From NCBI GenBank assembly GCA_024138015.1, contig JAMXBB010000007.1, positions 86,064,523 through 86,128,522 of the forward strand: a stretch of 64,000 bases of DNA. Direction: 5' to 3'. Shown here piece by piece: positions 12,695 through 26,545 of this stretch. How positions within the stretch are numbered: position 1 is the stretch's first letter; the number at the start of each line of letters is the position of its first letter. The stretch is from Lumnitzera littorea (Eukaryota > Streptophyta > Magnoliopsida > Myrtales > Combretaceae). Under the pieces are notes generated by a model, which was not told the origin of the DNA, searched no databases, and saw nothing but the letters and a program-made list of their open reading frames with translations. The translations under genes and the position numbers were made by a program.

Positions 12695-12811
12695 GTAGGT
12701 GGTGATGTTAGTGTTGTTTGGTATTGGAGATTACGGGCATCATCATCATCATGAAAACCATCATTCTTCATTGTGTACAAAAAGAGCTTTTATTTCCACC
12801 ACCTTTTGTGG

Positions 12812-12848
12812 GGTGTGGGAATGGGAATGGGAATGAGAATGGGAATTC
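12812..12848. repeat. (GGGAAT)n microsatellite
   Basis: Four to five GGGAAT hexamers, one with G to A change. Confidence 0.85.
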
Positions 12849-13154
12849 TTTTTCTCTTTTCCTCTCTCTTCCCCCACAGAATAATTTGCCAAAGTTATTA
12901 TCATGTTGACTGTGTGAAAAGGGAGAAAAATAACTACCTTTGTAATCTAACAACAGATCCAATAGAGCCTTTGCATGATTATTTCCTTTCTTTAATCTCT
13001 GAATATAACAATCAAATTGTGTCAATATCAATATAATTTAATAATATAAATACCATTTCTAATGATTCTAAGTTATAAAATATAATATTATTAGTTAAAA
13101 AATAAAAATCAAACTCTATTCGTCAAGAAAAATGATATATAAAGTATTTTCATT

Positions 13155-13245
13155 AGTAGTTGGCTCAATTGCCTAATGGATTGAGCATGAACAAACACTC
13201 AAAAGGTTGGAGATTTAAATCTCGACAAGTTTTGTTGGAAGGGAT
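13155..13245 (+). repeat. Degenerate tRNA-like / SINE-head sequence
   Basis: TTGGCTCAATTG followed by CCTAATGG resembles an RNA polymerase III A box. About 45 bases on, GGAGATTTAAATCTC resembles a degenerate B box. The order and spacing fit a tRNA-derived SINE head. No complete cloverleaf can be folded and no second copy is visible in the window, so this is tentative. Confidence 0.35.
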
Positions 13246-16200
13246 GAAGTATTCTCTACAGATTAAATGAACTGGAAAAAAGAAAAAATAAAGATTTTGA
13301 GAATTTACAAGAAAAGAGCATACATTTATATTGAAATTGGATAAAAATATATAAATTATTAATATTAGCGTTCCTATAATTTCTTGTCTGTTTGGAACAT
13401 AATTCTTTTTCCTTCTAGTTTTATTAAGAATACTACAATTTTTGTTGAACATTCTAATTGGACACTCCATTTTTTCTTTTTTTCTTTTTTTCTCTTTTAT
13501 AATTCCAATTCTCAACATTTATTAAAGTTGGATTTTTTCTAACACCATCAACTTTAATGTCCGTATTTGCCACATGATACCCTCCAATTCATCTACTAAT
13601 TATTTTAAGTATTATTACAATTATGTATTAATTATTTAAAATAATAAAAAGTTGAACATGTAAAAAAAAAAATTTAAAGAAGGAAGAAGGAGGGAAATTA
13701 TTAAAAGGAAAAAAAAGAACACAACCAATATAAGCCGGGCTAATCCATGACCGCCTAGAAGAAAAGATGAAGGGGAAGGAATTTTTGTTTTAAGGGAAAA
13801 AAAAGAAAGAAATCTAATTAACCCTAGCATCATGGTTGTTGGATTCATGACCATAGTTTTATGGATTTAACCCACATATAAAAGTGAATAATATGACCTA
13901 GCCCATGGTGGTAAGTAGACTCTCTTAAGATGGTGGTGGCTATCCCTTATCACATATTGTTCTTTCAAAGCAAGCTATTAGAATTAAGGTTTGACTCAGG
14001 TTTCTTCTTCTTCTTCTCTCTCTCTCTTTCTTCTTTTTTTTTTTTTTATCATAAGGGAGGGATTGGCCTCAATGTGTTACAACTAATCAATTATTTAGTC
14101 GCCATTTCAATTACCTCAAGGTTAAGGGATGTAGGCATCTACCTATGAGGAGTTGCATGAATACCCCATAGGTGGTTGTTAGCACTCCTTAGCCTTGTCA
14201 TGGTCGGTTCCTTTTTTTTATTATTAACCATATTTTTTTATTTTCAATTTTTTGTTATATTTATTATTTTAATTAATCAATATATAATTATATCATTTAA
14301 TTAAATTCATTACATGAATGAATTAAGGACTACCATGTACCAAAAAGTATACGAAAAAGTTAACAATGTTGTAAAAAATCCAATTTTCTTAAATGTGAGA
14401 AATCAAATAAAAAGTAAAAATATTAAAAATATAAACAAGAAGTGTTAAAATGTTAAGGATTAACAATGTCTTATTCACTTTTTCATTATTTTCTATGTTA
14501 AAGGCAAATAGTTAACTACTAGTGGTTGCAATCTGTTCTAATTGGATAAAGTGATAGGGTTTTTGTGGTTAAGAAAGTCATTTTCTTTTCTTTTTTGGTA
14601 ATAATATTATATAACACAACTTAGGGAGAAAAAATTTGAATTTGATCTATTATGTTAGGAGACTAATGTTCATCCTGTTAAGAAAGCCATGGCTAATAAA
14701 TTGACCTTTGTTATGGCTACAATATTTAGTGATGATAGATTATAGAAAATAGCAATAGATTTTAGAAAACACATGTATATTTTCTTTATTCTTAAAGTGA
14801 AGAGTTTTCTAGAGGCCATTAAGCTAAAGTCTAATATCTTGCCGTTTTAAAAATTCCCATTGTTTGATTGACTAGTAATTATATGAGATTTTAGGCATTA
14901 GTTTTTTCACTTACAACCAAATTTATGATTTTTATTAATATACATATGTGTATGATCATAGATAATATTGTTAGATATGAGTTTACCCACACATTCTAAC
15001 GTAGTTTATCTAACATAATAACTATACAACCAATCTCAGGTCACCCTTTTGGCTTTCATTCATAGTGAACTTGGTTTGATTTATTTGGCTCGATTGGTCC
15101 AACCTCATTCTTATAAGACCGAATTTATTTATTTATTTTTTTACTACTTTCTTTTGGCTTTTTATAAAGAATATACCAATTTTACTATAAAAAATTATTA
15201 AATTTAAGAAAAACAAAAAATAAACTATGAAAAGTGTTCATATCTAAGATAATGTGACAAGGCCTTATGTGTTACCATATGCTAAGAGTTGTAGTAATGC
15301 AAGGAGGTTAGGGATTTAATATTTGTGATCTTACATGGTGAAGAGTGAACGATGTTGTTAAGGAACACATAGATTTGATTTGTTTCATTGGGATTTAAGT
15401 ATGAAGGGCTAAGTACTAGTATTGTATTATAAATACTTGTAAAGAGAGTAGTGGAATAGATATGAATTTTGATGAATCATCTTGCATCATTAATGCAATA
15501 GTTATGGAGATGACTTACCATTATAAGGATCCATAAGCATTGTGTTCATAAGCGATTTAATTGCTAGAGATCGATCAACATTTGATGGGGAATAACAAAA
15601 GTTGGAAATGACTAGTATATGTAGAGTAAATGGTTGATTGCATGTTAGGTTGATGCGCATTGATTAAATATGATTTGTATGCCCAAAATATCCAGCATTT
15701 CTTTTAGCTCTTAATTTAATTGATTATATAGTAGTTGAAGTATTGAGATCCATTAATTTGAGGGGTGCTTGGATTCTTTAATTTGTTCCTATATAAAGTG
15801 ATAAGTGGTTTTCTAATGGATGTCAAAACTAAGGTAGATGATCTTGATGTGTAGTAAGCTATAACGAAAACAATTAGTGTCTACAACAAAAAGATCCACT
15901 CTAAGTATGATATCAGACCCCTTTTATAAGGAGTATAAACAAAAGCATAAACAAACTAAAAGGAGCTTGGAGTTGAAAGAAACATGCAACGACTTAGTAG
16001 ACAATTTATAGGACATTTAGCTAAAGTATAACATTCCACTCTATTATATGATTTCCATTGAGAGTTATTTTCACAATATATATATATATTTATATATATG
16101 TATGTATGTATGTATGTAGATTATATGTGTAAAGTATAACATTCCACTCTATTCTTCAATTTTGTAGTAGTTCTTTTAGGTTCTATTTTCCATTGAGAGT

Positions 16201-18116
16201 TATTTTTCGAATATACGTATGAGTATATGTTATGGTGTATGGTGGAAATATTCTAATTTCTCCTTAGTTATTGTAAAAGGGAAAAAACAAAAAGGAAAAG
16301 AAAGTAATAGAAAGGAAAGTTAATTCATGGTGTTTCTTTTAATATGGATAGATTACAATCACACTCAAAGAATATGAAAATTATAGAAAGAGCCTTAAAT
16401 TTCCAAAATATTGTACTTACACCACTTGAAAAATATTAATATAAAAAAATTTTCACTACTACGATTTTATGTCAATATTTCGTACATATAATTGCAATAA
16501 ATATTTTAAAGTCAATTTATTACCTAATTTTTTGAGTGATGAATTATTAATAATGTCAAGAAAACTCTCAAATTAGAGGAACTTAAAAGGAAATAAGTGT
16601 ATATTTATATATATATGTATTAAAAAATATTAATTTAGCATTACATGGAAGGAAAAAATTTTTGATTACTTTTTTTCGAAGGCACAAGTATATTCTTTTA
16701 GAAATTTAGGGCCTTTATGTGACTTTCATAGTTTTTAAGATTTGCCATCGTAATATATTTAACTTTAGATAAAATTATTATAGAAATAATAAAATTAAAG
16801 AAAATTTGCATAAAATCATTAAAAAAAGGGAATTATTTTTCAATTCTTTAACATTATAACATACCCTAGTCTATAAAAGCAGGTTTCGAAAAATTTATAA
16901 TCAAAACACATTCTATTACTTTTAATACTCACCCCAAACCTATTAGTTTGAGTAAAATACAATTATCATATACAACATGGTTACTCGTTCACTTCTAATG
17001 CATATGGAGCATATATAAGGAGTATCTAGGTTTTAAGTGATGCAAACTAAAGATAAACATTGCAATATATATGACACCCAAGATCATGGTGTTATCCTCT
17101 TGTTGCATAATTTTACCATAGTAATAGCATGTAAGGTTTAATAAGTAAGCAAATACCACAAAATAGACCTGAATTTCATAACTCTCCATAATCTCTAAAG
17201 TATACATTTATCCATATTGGTCATTAAAATCTAATTATTCAAACTCAAACATATTAGAGTTCAAGAATACTTCAAGATATGAATTTTAGTTTTATTAAGA
17301 TTTCTACCTTTAGTAGAAGGTGTTACTTCTCATGGCCATTACTTGAATTGTTATAATATTACTTCCATAAAAATCCAAGCCGAACTTCTAAGTTTGCCTT
17401 ACACTTGAAACTTTAAGTCCTTAATAGTTAAGCTATGAAACTCATTATAGAGATACTATGCATACTACACACCAATGCCATATTGCGTATAAGCCTAAAC
17501 AAATATACTAATGCAACAAATGCATCAATTAACAAACTTAGATTACATATAAAACTTTTAACTTTGATTCTAACCATAACTCATAATAAAAGTAGCTTTT
17601 TTCCTTGAACCTAGTCAACTTCAAATTAGACCAACAACCTTATGGACATTTGATACTAAATCCAAAAATTCCAAGACATCTTATGATATCAAATTTGAAG
17701 ATTCTTAGACCACCTGTAACATTGAATTTAAAGATTCCAAGAACTCGTATAATGTTGAATTTTAAAGATTTCAAGATCCTAAAATTCATCGTTCAACAAT
17801 CTCTAATTACAAGTAGTAAGTACGATGCATAGAAACATTTATTTTAAAATTTTAAACCTACAAGTACAACCAACAAACAAGTAGTAGTGTGCATACTTTA
17901 ATTCTATTTAGCCTTTTCTTAATCCAATTCAATTCCTAATATATAACATAACATCACTTAGATACTTGAATAAATCATAAATCATCCTTTTTTAATTTCC
18001 TTTATGTTATTGTAAAGTACAAGTTAAAAATTTAACTTGATAAGTGAATTAAGGTGTTGCTATAGGTCACTCAATTAACATGGGATTAAATGAAAAGTGA
18101 GGTCAGCCCAAAGGAG
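13246..18116. other. AT-rich region without a recognisable gene
   Basis: I see no known domain on either strand. The longest frames (13165-13518 minus, 13930-14148 plus) are low in complexity. A TTC/CT microsatellite followed by a T run lies at about 14003-14049. At 17650-17790 there are about three loose copies of a unit of roughly 45 bp containing AAATTTAAAGATTC-like cores. Confidence 0.45.
16023..16207 (+). repeat. Direct duplication around a TA/TATG microsatellite
   Basis: AAAGTATAACATTCCACTCTA and TCCATTGAGAGTTATTTT occur in the same order twice, at about 16024-16075 and 16131-16207. Between them lies a TA then TATG microsatellite (about 16076-16117). It looks like local tandem duplication of noncoding DNA. 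Confidence 0.75.
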
Positions 18117-18240
18117 TAGTGTTGGGTGGGTGGTTGGTGGTTTATGGGAGAGTAGCGTAGGGGTAGTGTTGGGTAAGGGGTTGGTGGTGTATGGGAGAGT
18201 AGCATAAGGGTAGTGTTAGGTGAGGGGTGTGTAGGTGGAA
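18117..18240 (+). repeat. Minisatellite, about 47-bp unit, about 2.7 copies
   Basis: Units start with GTAGTGTTGGGT or GTAGTGTTAGGT and contain ATGGGAGAGTAGC. Their G/T-rich composition contrasts with the AT-rich surroundings. Confidence 0.8.
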
Positions 18241-21200
18241 TGATTGATTGAACTAGCAACTAGTTCCTTGGTTCCTTAAACCTTATTTGGCTTAATTAGG
18301 TTTAAGTCTCCATTTAGCCCTACTTGACCCCAAGTCGACAATTTAGCTTCTCTAGGTGCCTAATTTTTTTTTTCCCTTAACTTCCAATATAGTGAGTTAT
18401 CATGTTCAAATATTAAATTTCACTTATTAGTCATAAACTCATAATTTTATCAATCAATATATTATTAACTTCCTAATATGCTATCTTGATTGATGCTTAA
18501 GGGGTTATACTTTTACAGTGTCATTTATAACTTATCAGGGTTAGATGTCAACGACTTTAAAGGGATAATGGGCTAGGAAGTTACCTTGAGATTGTGTGGC
18601 TAATCTCACAATTCCCATTGCTTTGTAACTCTCTAACACCTACCTTCTTATTTTGTACCATCAATCCATTATGATTTTAGTTAAGAATTTACCATAGGAA
18701 TTGAAATGTTTTAAGGGATCGTTCCTTATCTTTCATATTTTTTTTCATTTTCTCCTTTCCTTAACCTATCATTACACACTTTAATCCTTGTAACAAAGAA
18801 AGATATGTGTTAACTTAGGTTTTATTGACTTACCTAGTCAATTAACCAAGGAGAAGTTACAAGAGTTCTACATATTACATTAGGGATGAGCTTAGCACCA
18901 AAATGGGTTAGATGGATGGACCACTTAAGGCTCTTGAGTTTTTGAAATTTGAGAGGTCTAAAGCTAGTTGGTTTATTTATAGAAAGGGGGTCTAGGGGTA
19001 ATTTATCCTTTTGCCCTTGATGTTAATTTATTTTCTAAGGTATTTCAATATATGTTGTATCTCAATAATGTATATTTACCCTATAAAGGATGTATGTTTG
19101 TCTATGAGTGCAAGCAAATGATGTATTTATATTAAGCTAACACAATGATAAGAGGAAGTTATCAACATACTTTATGTGCACTACATTTTTTTGGCTAATG
19201 CTAAAGACCATGAAAATAGAGTACAATATGGGAGAAACGATCTAAAGAAATGGGGGCTATAATCCTAAACCACAATCATTACCATAATTGTCAAAATTAT
19301 AATTCTATCTATACAAATTTATAAGTTTACGATTTTATAAGATTCTTCCGAATTAACTCGTGCATAAAATTGTTTTCGTGTAAAAACTTACGTTTTTAAT
19401 TAAGTTTATACATAAACTTGATAGAAACTTATATTTTTTATCAAGTCTACCGATTTTACATATCTGAATTGAATGGGCTAAGAATGAAAAAATACAACTA
19501 ATCTTTTAGAAGCTATTAACTATTAGAGTATTATATCATTTTCCCTATCTAATTTTAATTTTTTTTTCCTCTTTCTCTCTCTCTCTCTCTTAGTCCCTTA
19601 GTTTATATTTATAGTCTTCATCCAAGTTTTAACTCTAATAGCAAAAATTATAAAGAAAATTATATATTTTATTTTATATCATTAATAATTTAAAATGAAT
19701 GGAAAATTTTGGTTCTATTTAATTCATTACTTTTTTCAACAAAAAAAAAAACAACACAAAAAAAGTTAGTTTTAACTTTGTTTATCTTTTTTTCGGTACA
19801 TACTAAATTATATATTATTAGAATTTTTTTATAAAAAAAGAATTTAATTCCTTCATTTCCATTATATATTTCAAGTTTTGAATTATTATTATAAATATGT
19901 CCACAATTTTTTTAAATTATTTTATAGAAGTTGTAGAAACTTACATTTCAATTTTATGTTCCGGTTTTATTGACTCTCTAATAATTTTAGGAAGGATTGT
20001 GAGTTTAACAATCTTGGTAATCACATATCATAAAATAAAAAATGAACATTAACAATTCTTGAAAATTAAAATTTATAAAAGAAGAATTGAAAATCTAATA
20101 TTATGACCGGAAAAAACCCAGATGAAATGGTTGAAAACTATACCAGCTAAAATAAATTACCTATACAATACATACATTGATGCGAAGATGGAGATGGAGA
20201 TAGTAAAGATATGTTGGTAACTAAATAATGTAGATGAGACCCCCAGTGATGAGGAGGGTGAGGTGAGCTTTAAAGTGCAGAATAAAGGGTATGTGATGTG
20301 TCTCCAACGGAAGAGGAGCTCTTTTTGTATATCAGTTTAATGAGGACGAAGGAGAGAGACAAAGGATTATAGGTGGTAATATAGCTAGAAATAGAAAATT
20401 AAAAAGACAAAGAAATTGAACAGAAATGGTAGATAATAAAATACAGGTAACTGTGGGAGGGGCAGCCAACAAGGGGTGCTCGCCCCTAAGTTTCTAAAAT
20501 TAGGGTTCTTTTTTGTTTTTTACCCACTTGTTTTTGGGGAAGAGAAAGAAAAATGAGAGGGAGGATATGCATTACATATTATAAACAAAATTCATCTCAA
20601 TTGGGACCGCTTGAAAAGTATATTCTCTATTTGCTATTGAATGCAAATATATGTCCTCTCTCTTATAATCATCTCTATATTTGCAAATTACTCCTAGGAA
20701 AAACATATAGGAAAACATATGGAGAAAAACCACGAGAGAAAAAAATACTATTGAATACGTACCATGATTGCTAAGTTCAAAACTGAATTTGAGTCTTAAC
20801 ACTTACTTAATACGCGAATGTATTACCTTCTTCTTCAACATGAAGATTTTGATCATGCCTCTCTCTGACACTCTCTCTCATATGCCATAATTATAGACGA
20901 CAATAATATGTCAAGAAAACAAACTTCTATAGTATACAGATCATGTTAGAGAGATGGACACATTCAAAATTTGACCTCTCTCAAATCTCCCATCTCCATC
21001 TCCTATATTTCGGGTGTCACGGCCCCTTGAAACTTCTAGAAGGAACCTAAACCTGTTGACATAAATATCTTACTAATATTAGTTTCATAACAATATTCCT
21101 CATTAATTATAAATTTCATCCAAGCTCTATAGCCGTGATTGATGAGCTAGGGGACCAAAAGCGCCACAAACATTGTGATTTCGACAAGGAAAAAGAGCAG

Positions 21201-23458
21201 GCACATGTGTCATCCAAAACATGATGGTCACCATTAAAGCAATTGGGTATGGGAGGGAGGAACTCTATTTTATTACTCTATTACCTACGGCTCATTGATC
21301 CTAAGGTACTTGTTTAATTTCTTTCCCTCCTATTTTATACCCACATTTGCATAATTTCGTTTTCAAATATATTATCATACATCGACACAATCATTTTTTA
21401 TTGTTAATTCTATACTACTGATTCAATCATTGAGTTTTATTAGAAGTGCTGTTTTAACTAGTATTTGACATTTTCTTAATTTCTTTAAACACAAATGGGT
21501 TTCACAATCAATTGTAAATACACCTTTGAAATTATTTAACGATGCTTATAAAATTCTAAACTTTCAAAGATCTATTTATCTTTCTGTGATTTTTAAAAAC
21601 ATGCATATCTACCTTCTATAGTTTTTCTTTCGTTAAGTTATATAACTTCCATAATTATTGCTAAAATTTTAATAACCGTCATTGATGGACCATAAATAAG
21701 TATAATCTTGGTATGTCAGCAAAAATTTGGTATAGGTACATTCCTATCTGTCAATACATACGAGGAATCGAAGACAACTTTAAAAATTTAGGATTCTATC
21801 CGAAACTAACGAATAATATTAGTAGAAGTATGTTTGCATTTTGAAAAGGGTGAAACTAAATGGACTCGCCAGCACCTGTAAGACTTGAAAAGGGTCCATA
21901 TTTTATTCTTGAAAAGTTTGTGATTTGTGAACCAACTTTAAAGTAAAGGGCTTTATGCGACACTGTGAGGAAAAGTTGCACGACAACATTATCATAAATT
22001 GGTAATACAATCTTACTCACCTCGCTCTTCAGCTTATAAAGAAGAAATGTCTATAATCATTCCTCCTGGTTAATCATGCAATCTTTTGTTCAGGACCGGG
22101 ATATATTTGCCTATAGCGAGAAGTGAAAATTCAGTCCTTCATATTTGTCATTTTTTCTATTTGATTTCTTAATTTTTATTTTTTTTATATTTGAGCCCTA
22201 AACATTTGTGAAAATTTGCAAATGAGGATTTTTGTTGATGGAGTTACTTTTTCCATTAATTAATGACACATGGGGCAATTCAATTGGTCCACGTAATTAT
22301 ATAAAAATAAATATAATAAAATAATTGCAGAAATTATATATAATTAATAAAAATTAGAAATACAAAAAAAAATTAAAAAAAAACATGTAAAAAAATTATA
22401 GAAATAAAAATATATCCATTAAAATAAATAAATAGATATACANTCTTCTTCAACTCCATTTCACAATAACTTTTATAATATAATATTTTTTATGGCTAAC
22501 ATAAATGAAACCAGTGCAATTATAAATCTAGTGTGTAGTTACTTTGCAATCACTTTTATTTTTAAATACTAAAAGCACCATGCTCACTAGCAATAAGCAA
22601 GTAACCCTATCCTATTAGGTTTCCACTTAAACCCTATTCTATTAGATAGGTTTCAGATATGTAACAAGGGTTATAAGATAAGTTATAGATAATAAATTTT
22701 TCAAAACCTACTTCCACACAGTGAGGTATAGTATAAAGTTAGGATACCTTGTCTAAGTCGATAATCTGTACTCTAAAGCATGTAGACTATAAGTTCAATG
22801 ATATTTTATAACTATCATGTAATAATAATTAAATAATATTAATAAATAAAAAAAATTAACACTTTTTTTTTATTTTTAACGAAAATAACAATAAAAGTCT
22901 AATTCTAATAACAAAGCGCTAAAACTATACCTTACTTATATCTACTATTTACTTCCTCTCTTTTCTTCTTCTTTGGTAAAAACCTCTTTCTTATTTTACT
23001 ATACTTTTTTTCCTCTCTCCCTTCCTCTTTTACAAACTCTTACTTAGTAAGATGCTCTTAAAATATTTCATTTTTTAACTTATCGTCCAATATATATTAG
23101 AATTACTCACAAAAGAGTTTTATATTCTCATATAGTAATTTTATAGTTTGACAAAAATTTTATTTTCATGATTTGAAAAAAAAAATTAAGTATGACATAA
23201 TCAAAGATTTGAACATTTTCAAACGATAAAAACATTCTCTATTTTATTTATCAAAGTTTTATATTGTCTCAATTTAAAATACATTATAACCCAGACAAAT
23301 TATTATTGATGGATTAAGTAATGACTTAGTTATAATTTTGATATTAATTATACATCTAACACAAAAATTTAAAAGAAGATAAGAGGGGGAAAAATGAGTA
23401 TAAGGTGATTCTAATGTGTCACATGATAGGTTTTGAGTACAAAAGATTAAGAACTTAC
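18241..23458. other. AT-rich region without a recognisable gene
   Basis: No conserved domain is visible. A CT microsatellite lies at about 19569-19592. One ambiguous base (n) is at 22443. The stretch 22115-22300 (TTGAGCCCTAAACATTTGTG, then CAATTGGTCCACGT) has the look of a dispersed noncoding repeat common in plant genomes. I cannot assign a family or show a second copy here. Confidence 0.45.
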
Positions 23459-24225
23459 GGTATGTTTAGTTTATAGAAAAGAATGATAAGGAAATGAAAT
23501 TGGAATTATGTAAGAAATGAAATAAGGGTGTAATAAATATTATTTTGTTTAGTTAGATTTATAAGCTATTTAGGAATAAATATATAATATAATATTAATG
23601 ACTAAATTATCCTCAATTTATTTTTTTCTCAATTAATTCTAAAGTAATATGTAGTGATAGTTGGCAACGGTAGTAATAGCGGTGGCGATAGTGATGTTAG
23701 TGGCAGCGGCAGTGATAACAACAGCGACAGTAGTAATAGTAGAGGTTGTTACAGTAGTTGGTACGATAGTGGTAGGAACAATAATAGTAGTGGTGGTGAT
23801 GGCGGCGGCGGCGGCGACGACTGCGGCAACGGCGACTGTGGCTATGGTGGTAGCGGTGGCGGTGGCGGTGGTAATGGTAGCAACAGTAGTGGTCAGTGGT
23901 GGCAGTGGTAATGGCGATAGTGACAGTGGTGGTGGCGGTGATAGTGGTGGACGATAACGGTGGTGATAGTGGCGACGATGACGGTAGTGGTAGTAACGGC
24001 GATAATGGTAGTGGTAGTAACGGCGATAATGGTAGTGGTAGTGATGGTAATGGTAAAGGTAAGAAATCGTGATTTCTTGGTTAAATTAAGGAATTTTTAT
24101 TACTTTATTTTAAGTAATAGTAATAAGGATTTTTGTGAAATTGTGATTCCATGATAAAAAACCAAGTAAACATGATGATGGTAGAATAAAAAAGGAATGG
24201 AATTTCAATTCTACTGAATGTGCCC
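23459..24225 (-). mobile_element. Trinucleotide-array element, copy 2 (inverted relative to copy 1)
   Basis: This is the reverse-complement counterpart of 644-1385. A GGT/GGC/GAT/AGT triplet core (about 23650-24060) sits between AT-rich arms that match copy 1 on both sides. One example is AAATCGTGATTTCTTGG, then AAGGAATTTTTATTACTT, at 24064-24110. The ends GGTATGTTTAGTTTATAGAA and, read backwards, GGGCACATTCAGTAGAATTG are weakly inverted. The overlapping frames at 23654-23957 encode Gly/Ser/Asp-rich or Val/Ala-rich repeats. They are triplet-array artefacts rather than supported proteins. Confidence 0.55.
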
Positions 24226-26545
24226 TTATGCCTATAATGTAGGGTAAGAATAAGATCTCATATCTTACCTCCTATATCTTACCCATCATATACATTGCTT
24301 ACATGTGGAAAAGAATTTAAAGAAAAAAAAAATTAAACTTCCATTTTATTATTGCAAAATAGTTTTAACCTCTGTTTTTTTGGCAGATGTATATTGTGGT
24401 AAAATGAAAGAGGAAGACATTTTCCTGAACATTATACAAATATATTCACAAATTATTAATCGCTTCAGGAGCGATATAATAAAGGTTAATCACCATTATC
24501 GCCTTTGTCTACGAGATCTCGACCAACATCATTCAATCAGCCACCAATTAGTACAACCACTCAATACCAAAATCTAAGCATCCGGCATGCTATGTCCCTT
24601 TTGGAAAACAAAAAGAACTAGAAGTCATCAATTTTCTCAAAAACAAGACCTCTTAAAACTTATATAACGGAAAAAAATAAAGAAGAAAAAGAAAATAAAC
24701 CAGAGTATTTAGTCATGGAATTTGCAGGGCCCATGACATCCAATCTCGACCTATACACATAGAATTGAGATGAAATGAGTCATATCTGATGCATATTCAC
24801 CAAAGACAGACACTAGACAGATTGTGGATTGATGACTATTCTTGGATGAAGGGTGTCGCTTTCATCAAATCTACTCATAGGTAAATTGTTTCGTTTATCT
24901 TGCAACTGCTCAAAATATGCATCCAGGGAACCAAAGCTAGGGCTTTCTCATTAAGGTAAAGAGCATATAATGCAATAATTTGGGTATTAGTGTCATAGAT
25001 CATTAACAGGAGATAATCTATGATAAAAGTTAGGATCGCTTCATGGAATTTGTATAGGATTACCCATACTGTTTAACTACTACAATGTAGAGATTATTGC
25101 AATAGAAAGATCCATTTTCTGTTCCTTTTTCTATAGAGAGTTCGTTTTGAGCTGCACATTAAAGAACTTCTATCATGTTACGCAGACTTCTTCGAATTTG
25201 GATTTTCTGAAGTACTTTAACCAAAATTACAAATTTAATTATTGAGATTTCTTGATTTTTAAAATATTATGTATAAAATTTATAAATAACTCTCCAAACT
25301 TTGATAAATTGGTGATACATAAAACATTTATTGATAAGTTTGAGGGCATGTTTCCATATCCACATTAGGTCATGGTCTAGAAGGTCATTTGTAATATTCA
25401 AAAATTCAAGTGATATATTTATATAAAAAATCAAAATTTAAAAAGGTTATTTATATTTCCACTTAATACTACTTAAAATGAGCTCGACATGCAGCAGACA
25501 ATAAAGATGAGATCTTTATTGTTTTGGAGGATTTTGAGATAATATTATAGTAAAATGGATATGAAGGATTATTGATGTAAGAAACTATTCAATAAAATGT
25601 AGTAGAGAATTGAATTCTATAATTGATATAACTTATGCTTATAGAAATCGATGCAAGAAATTCATTAGATGAATCGTTACTACTCATAGTAAAACTAATT
25701 ATTGAGAATCACCAGAAACGAATTGATAAAATTATATTAAGAGAGCTTGCAATATTGAAAGAATCTCGCAAAATATATATATATCATGAGCTTATAACAT
25801 CAAGACTATTTGTTACACCAAAAGTAAATAACCTTTTAATAACCTAAGATACTAATAAGGTCAAAATTGTCATGAAATGAAAAATAGAATATAAAAGAAT
25901 ACAAACAAATATAAAAGTAAAAATGTCAGTTGCACTAGATATAAATGCTCCGAAACAATACTGAAGAGTCTGGATTAATTGGCTTTAGGAAAAGTCCCTT
26001 ATCTCTCGGTACAGCATACTTTAGATTTTTAAATGAAAGTTCTATGCTTTTCTCAATGATTCTTGAACAAAGGTTTTAGTAATCTTCAAATGCTTCAACC
26101 TTTTGTAAAGGATTTAGACCTTTTGGTCCTACAAAATTCTATAGCAACCTGTTTCCTTCCAAACTCTCTTTCTTTCAATCCTGCTTCTTGTCGACTTCAC
26201 TTTTAGGCATTTATGAATAGCTGAAGCAACTCCTGGGACCTTGATCACTACCATCACCCTAAGGTTATCAATATTCACCCTTAATTTGGTAGCTTCTATT
26301 GTTGCTTATAAAATTGCTTCATGATAAATATGCTTTTCTAGCCTAGCTTCTACTTACCCTCATATATTTACTTTCTCTTAACCTAAGGTGAACCCATAGG
26401 CAACAAGACAACTTTTTAGTCATCCTATTGAAACGTATTAGGATTTTAAATTCATAAATAAGCCCTTTTTTAGTGATTTCTAAACCTCCAAGTTGTGGAG
26501 CATTATTGCTTTAAAGAACTTTTAGATCATTTGAGAAAGATTTCT
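24226..26545. other. Intergenic region without a recognisable gene
   Basis: No domain is recognised. Frames at 24305-24577 (90 codons) and 25635-25847 (70 codons) lack known motifs. The minus strand of 26020-26500 shows moderate coding-like composition, but I cannot name it. Confidence 0.4.

Larger units (their letters stand above)
12483..12860 (-). promoter_or_regulatory. Upstream region / 5' UTR of the kinase gene
   Basis: Read on the minus strand, this stretch carries a long CT repeat (GA on plus, 12668-12694), about 190-210 bases before the start codon. CT tracts are common in plant 5' leaders and core promoters. A TATAATTATA run lies at 12581-12590, about 100 bases before the ATG, but it is too close to be a sure TATA box if the CT tract is transcribed. 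The transcription start is not determined. Confidence 0.4.

Noticed and set aside
12773..13036. Overlapping 87-codon frames on both strands upstream of the kinase gene
   Set aside because: They arise from the GGGAAT repeat and AT-rich DNA; no motif or gene structure supports them.
23654..23957. Gly/Ser/Asp-rich and Val/Ala-rich open frames of 85-98 codons
   Set aside because: All frames of a triplet array stay open. There is no conserved domain and the inverted copy at 644-1385 has different frames.
26020..26500. Possible minus-strand coding relic
   Set aside because: I tried to match it to LINE RNase H and to Alba-like domains; neither order of motifs holds, so no function is given.
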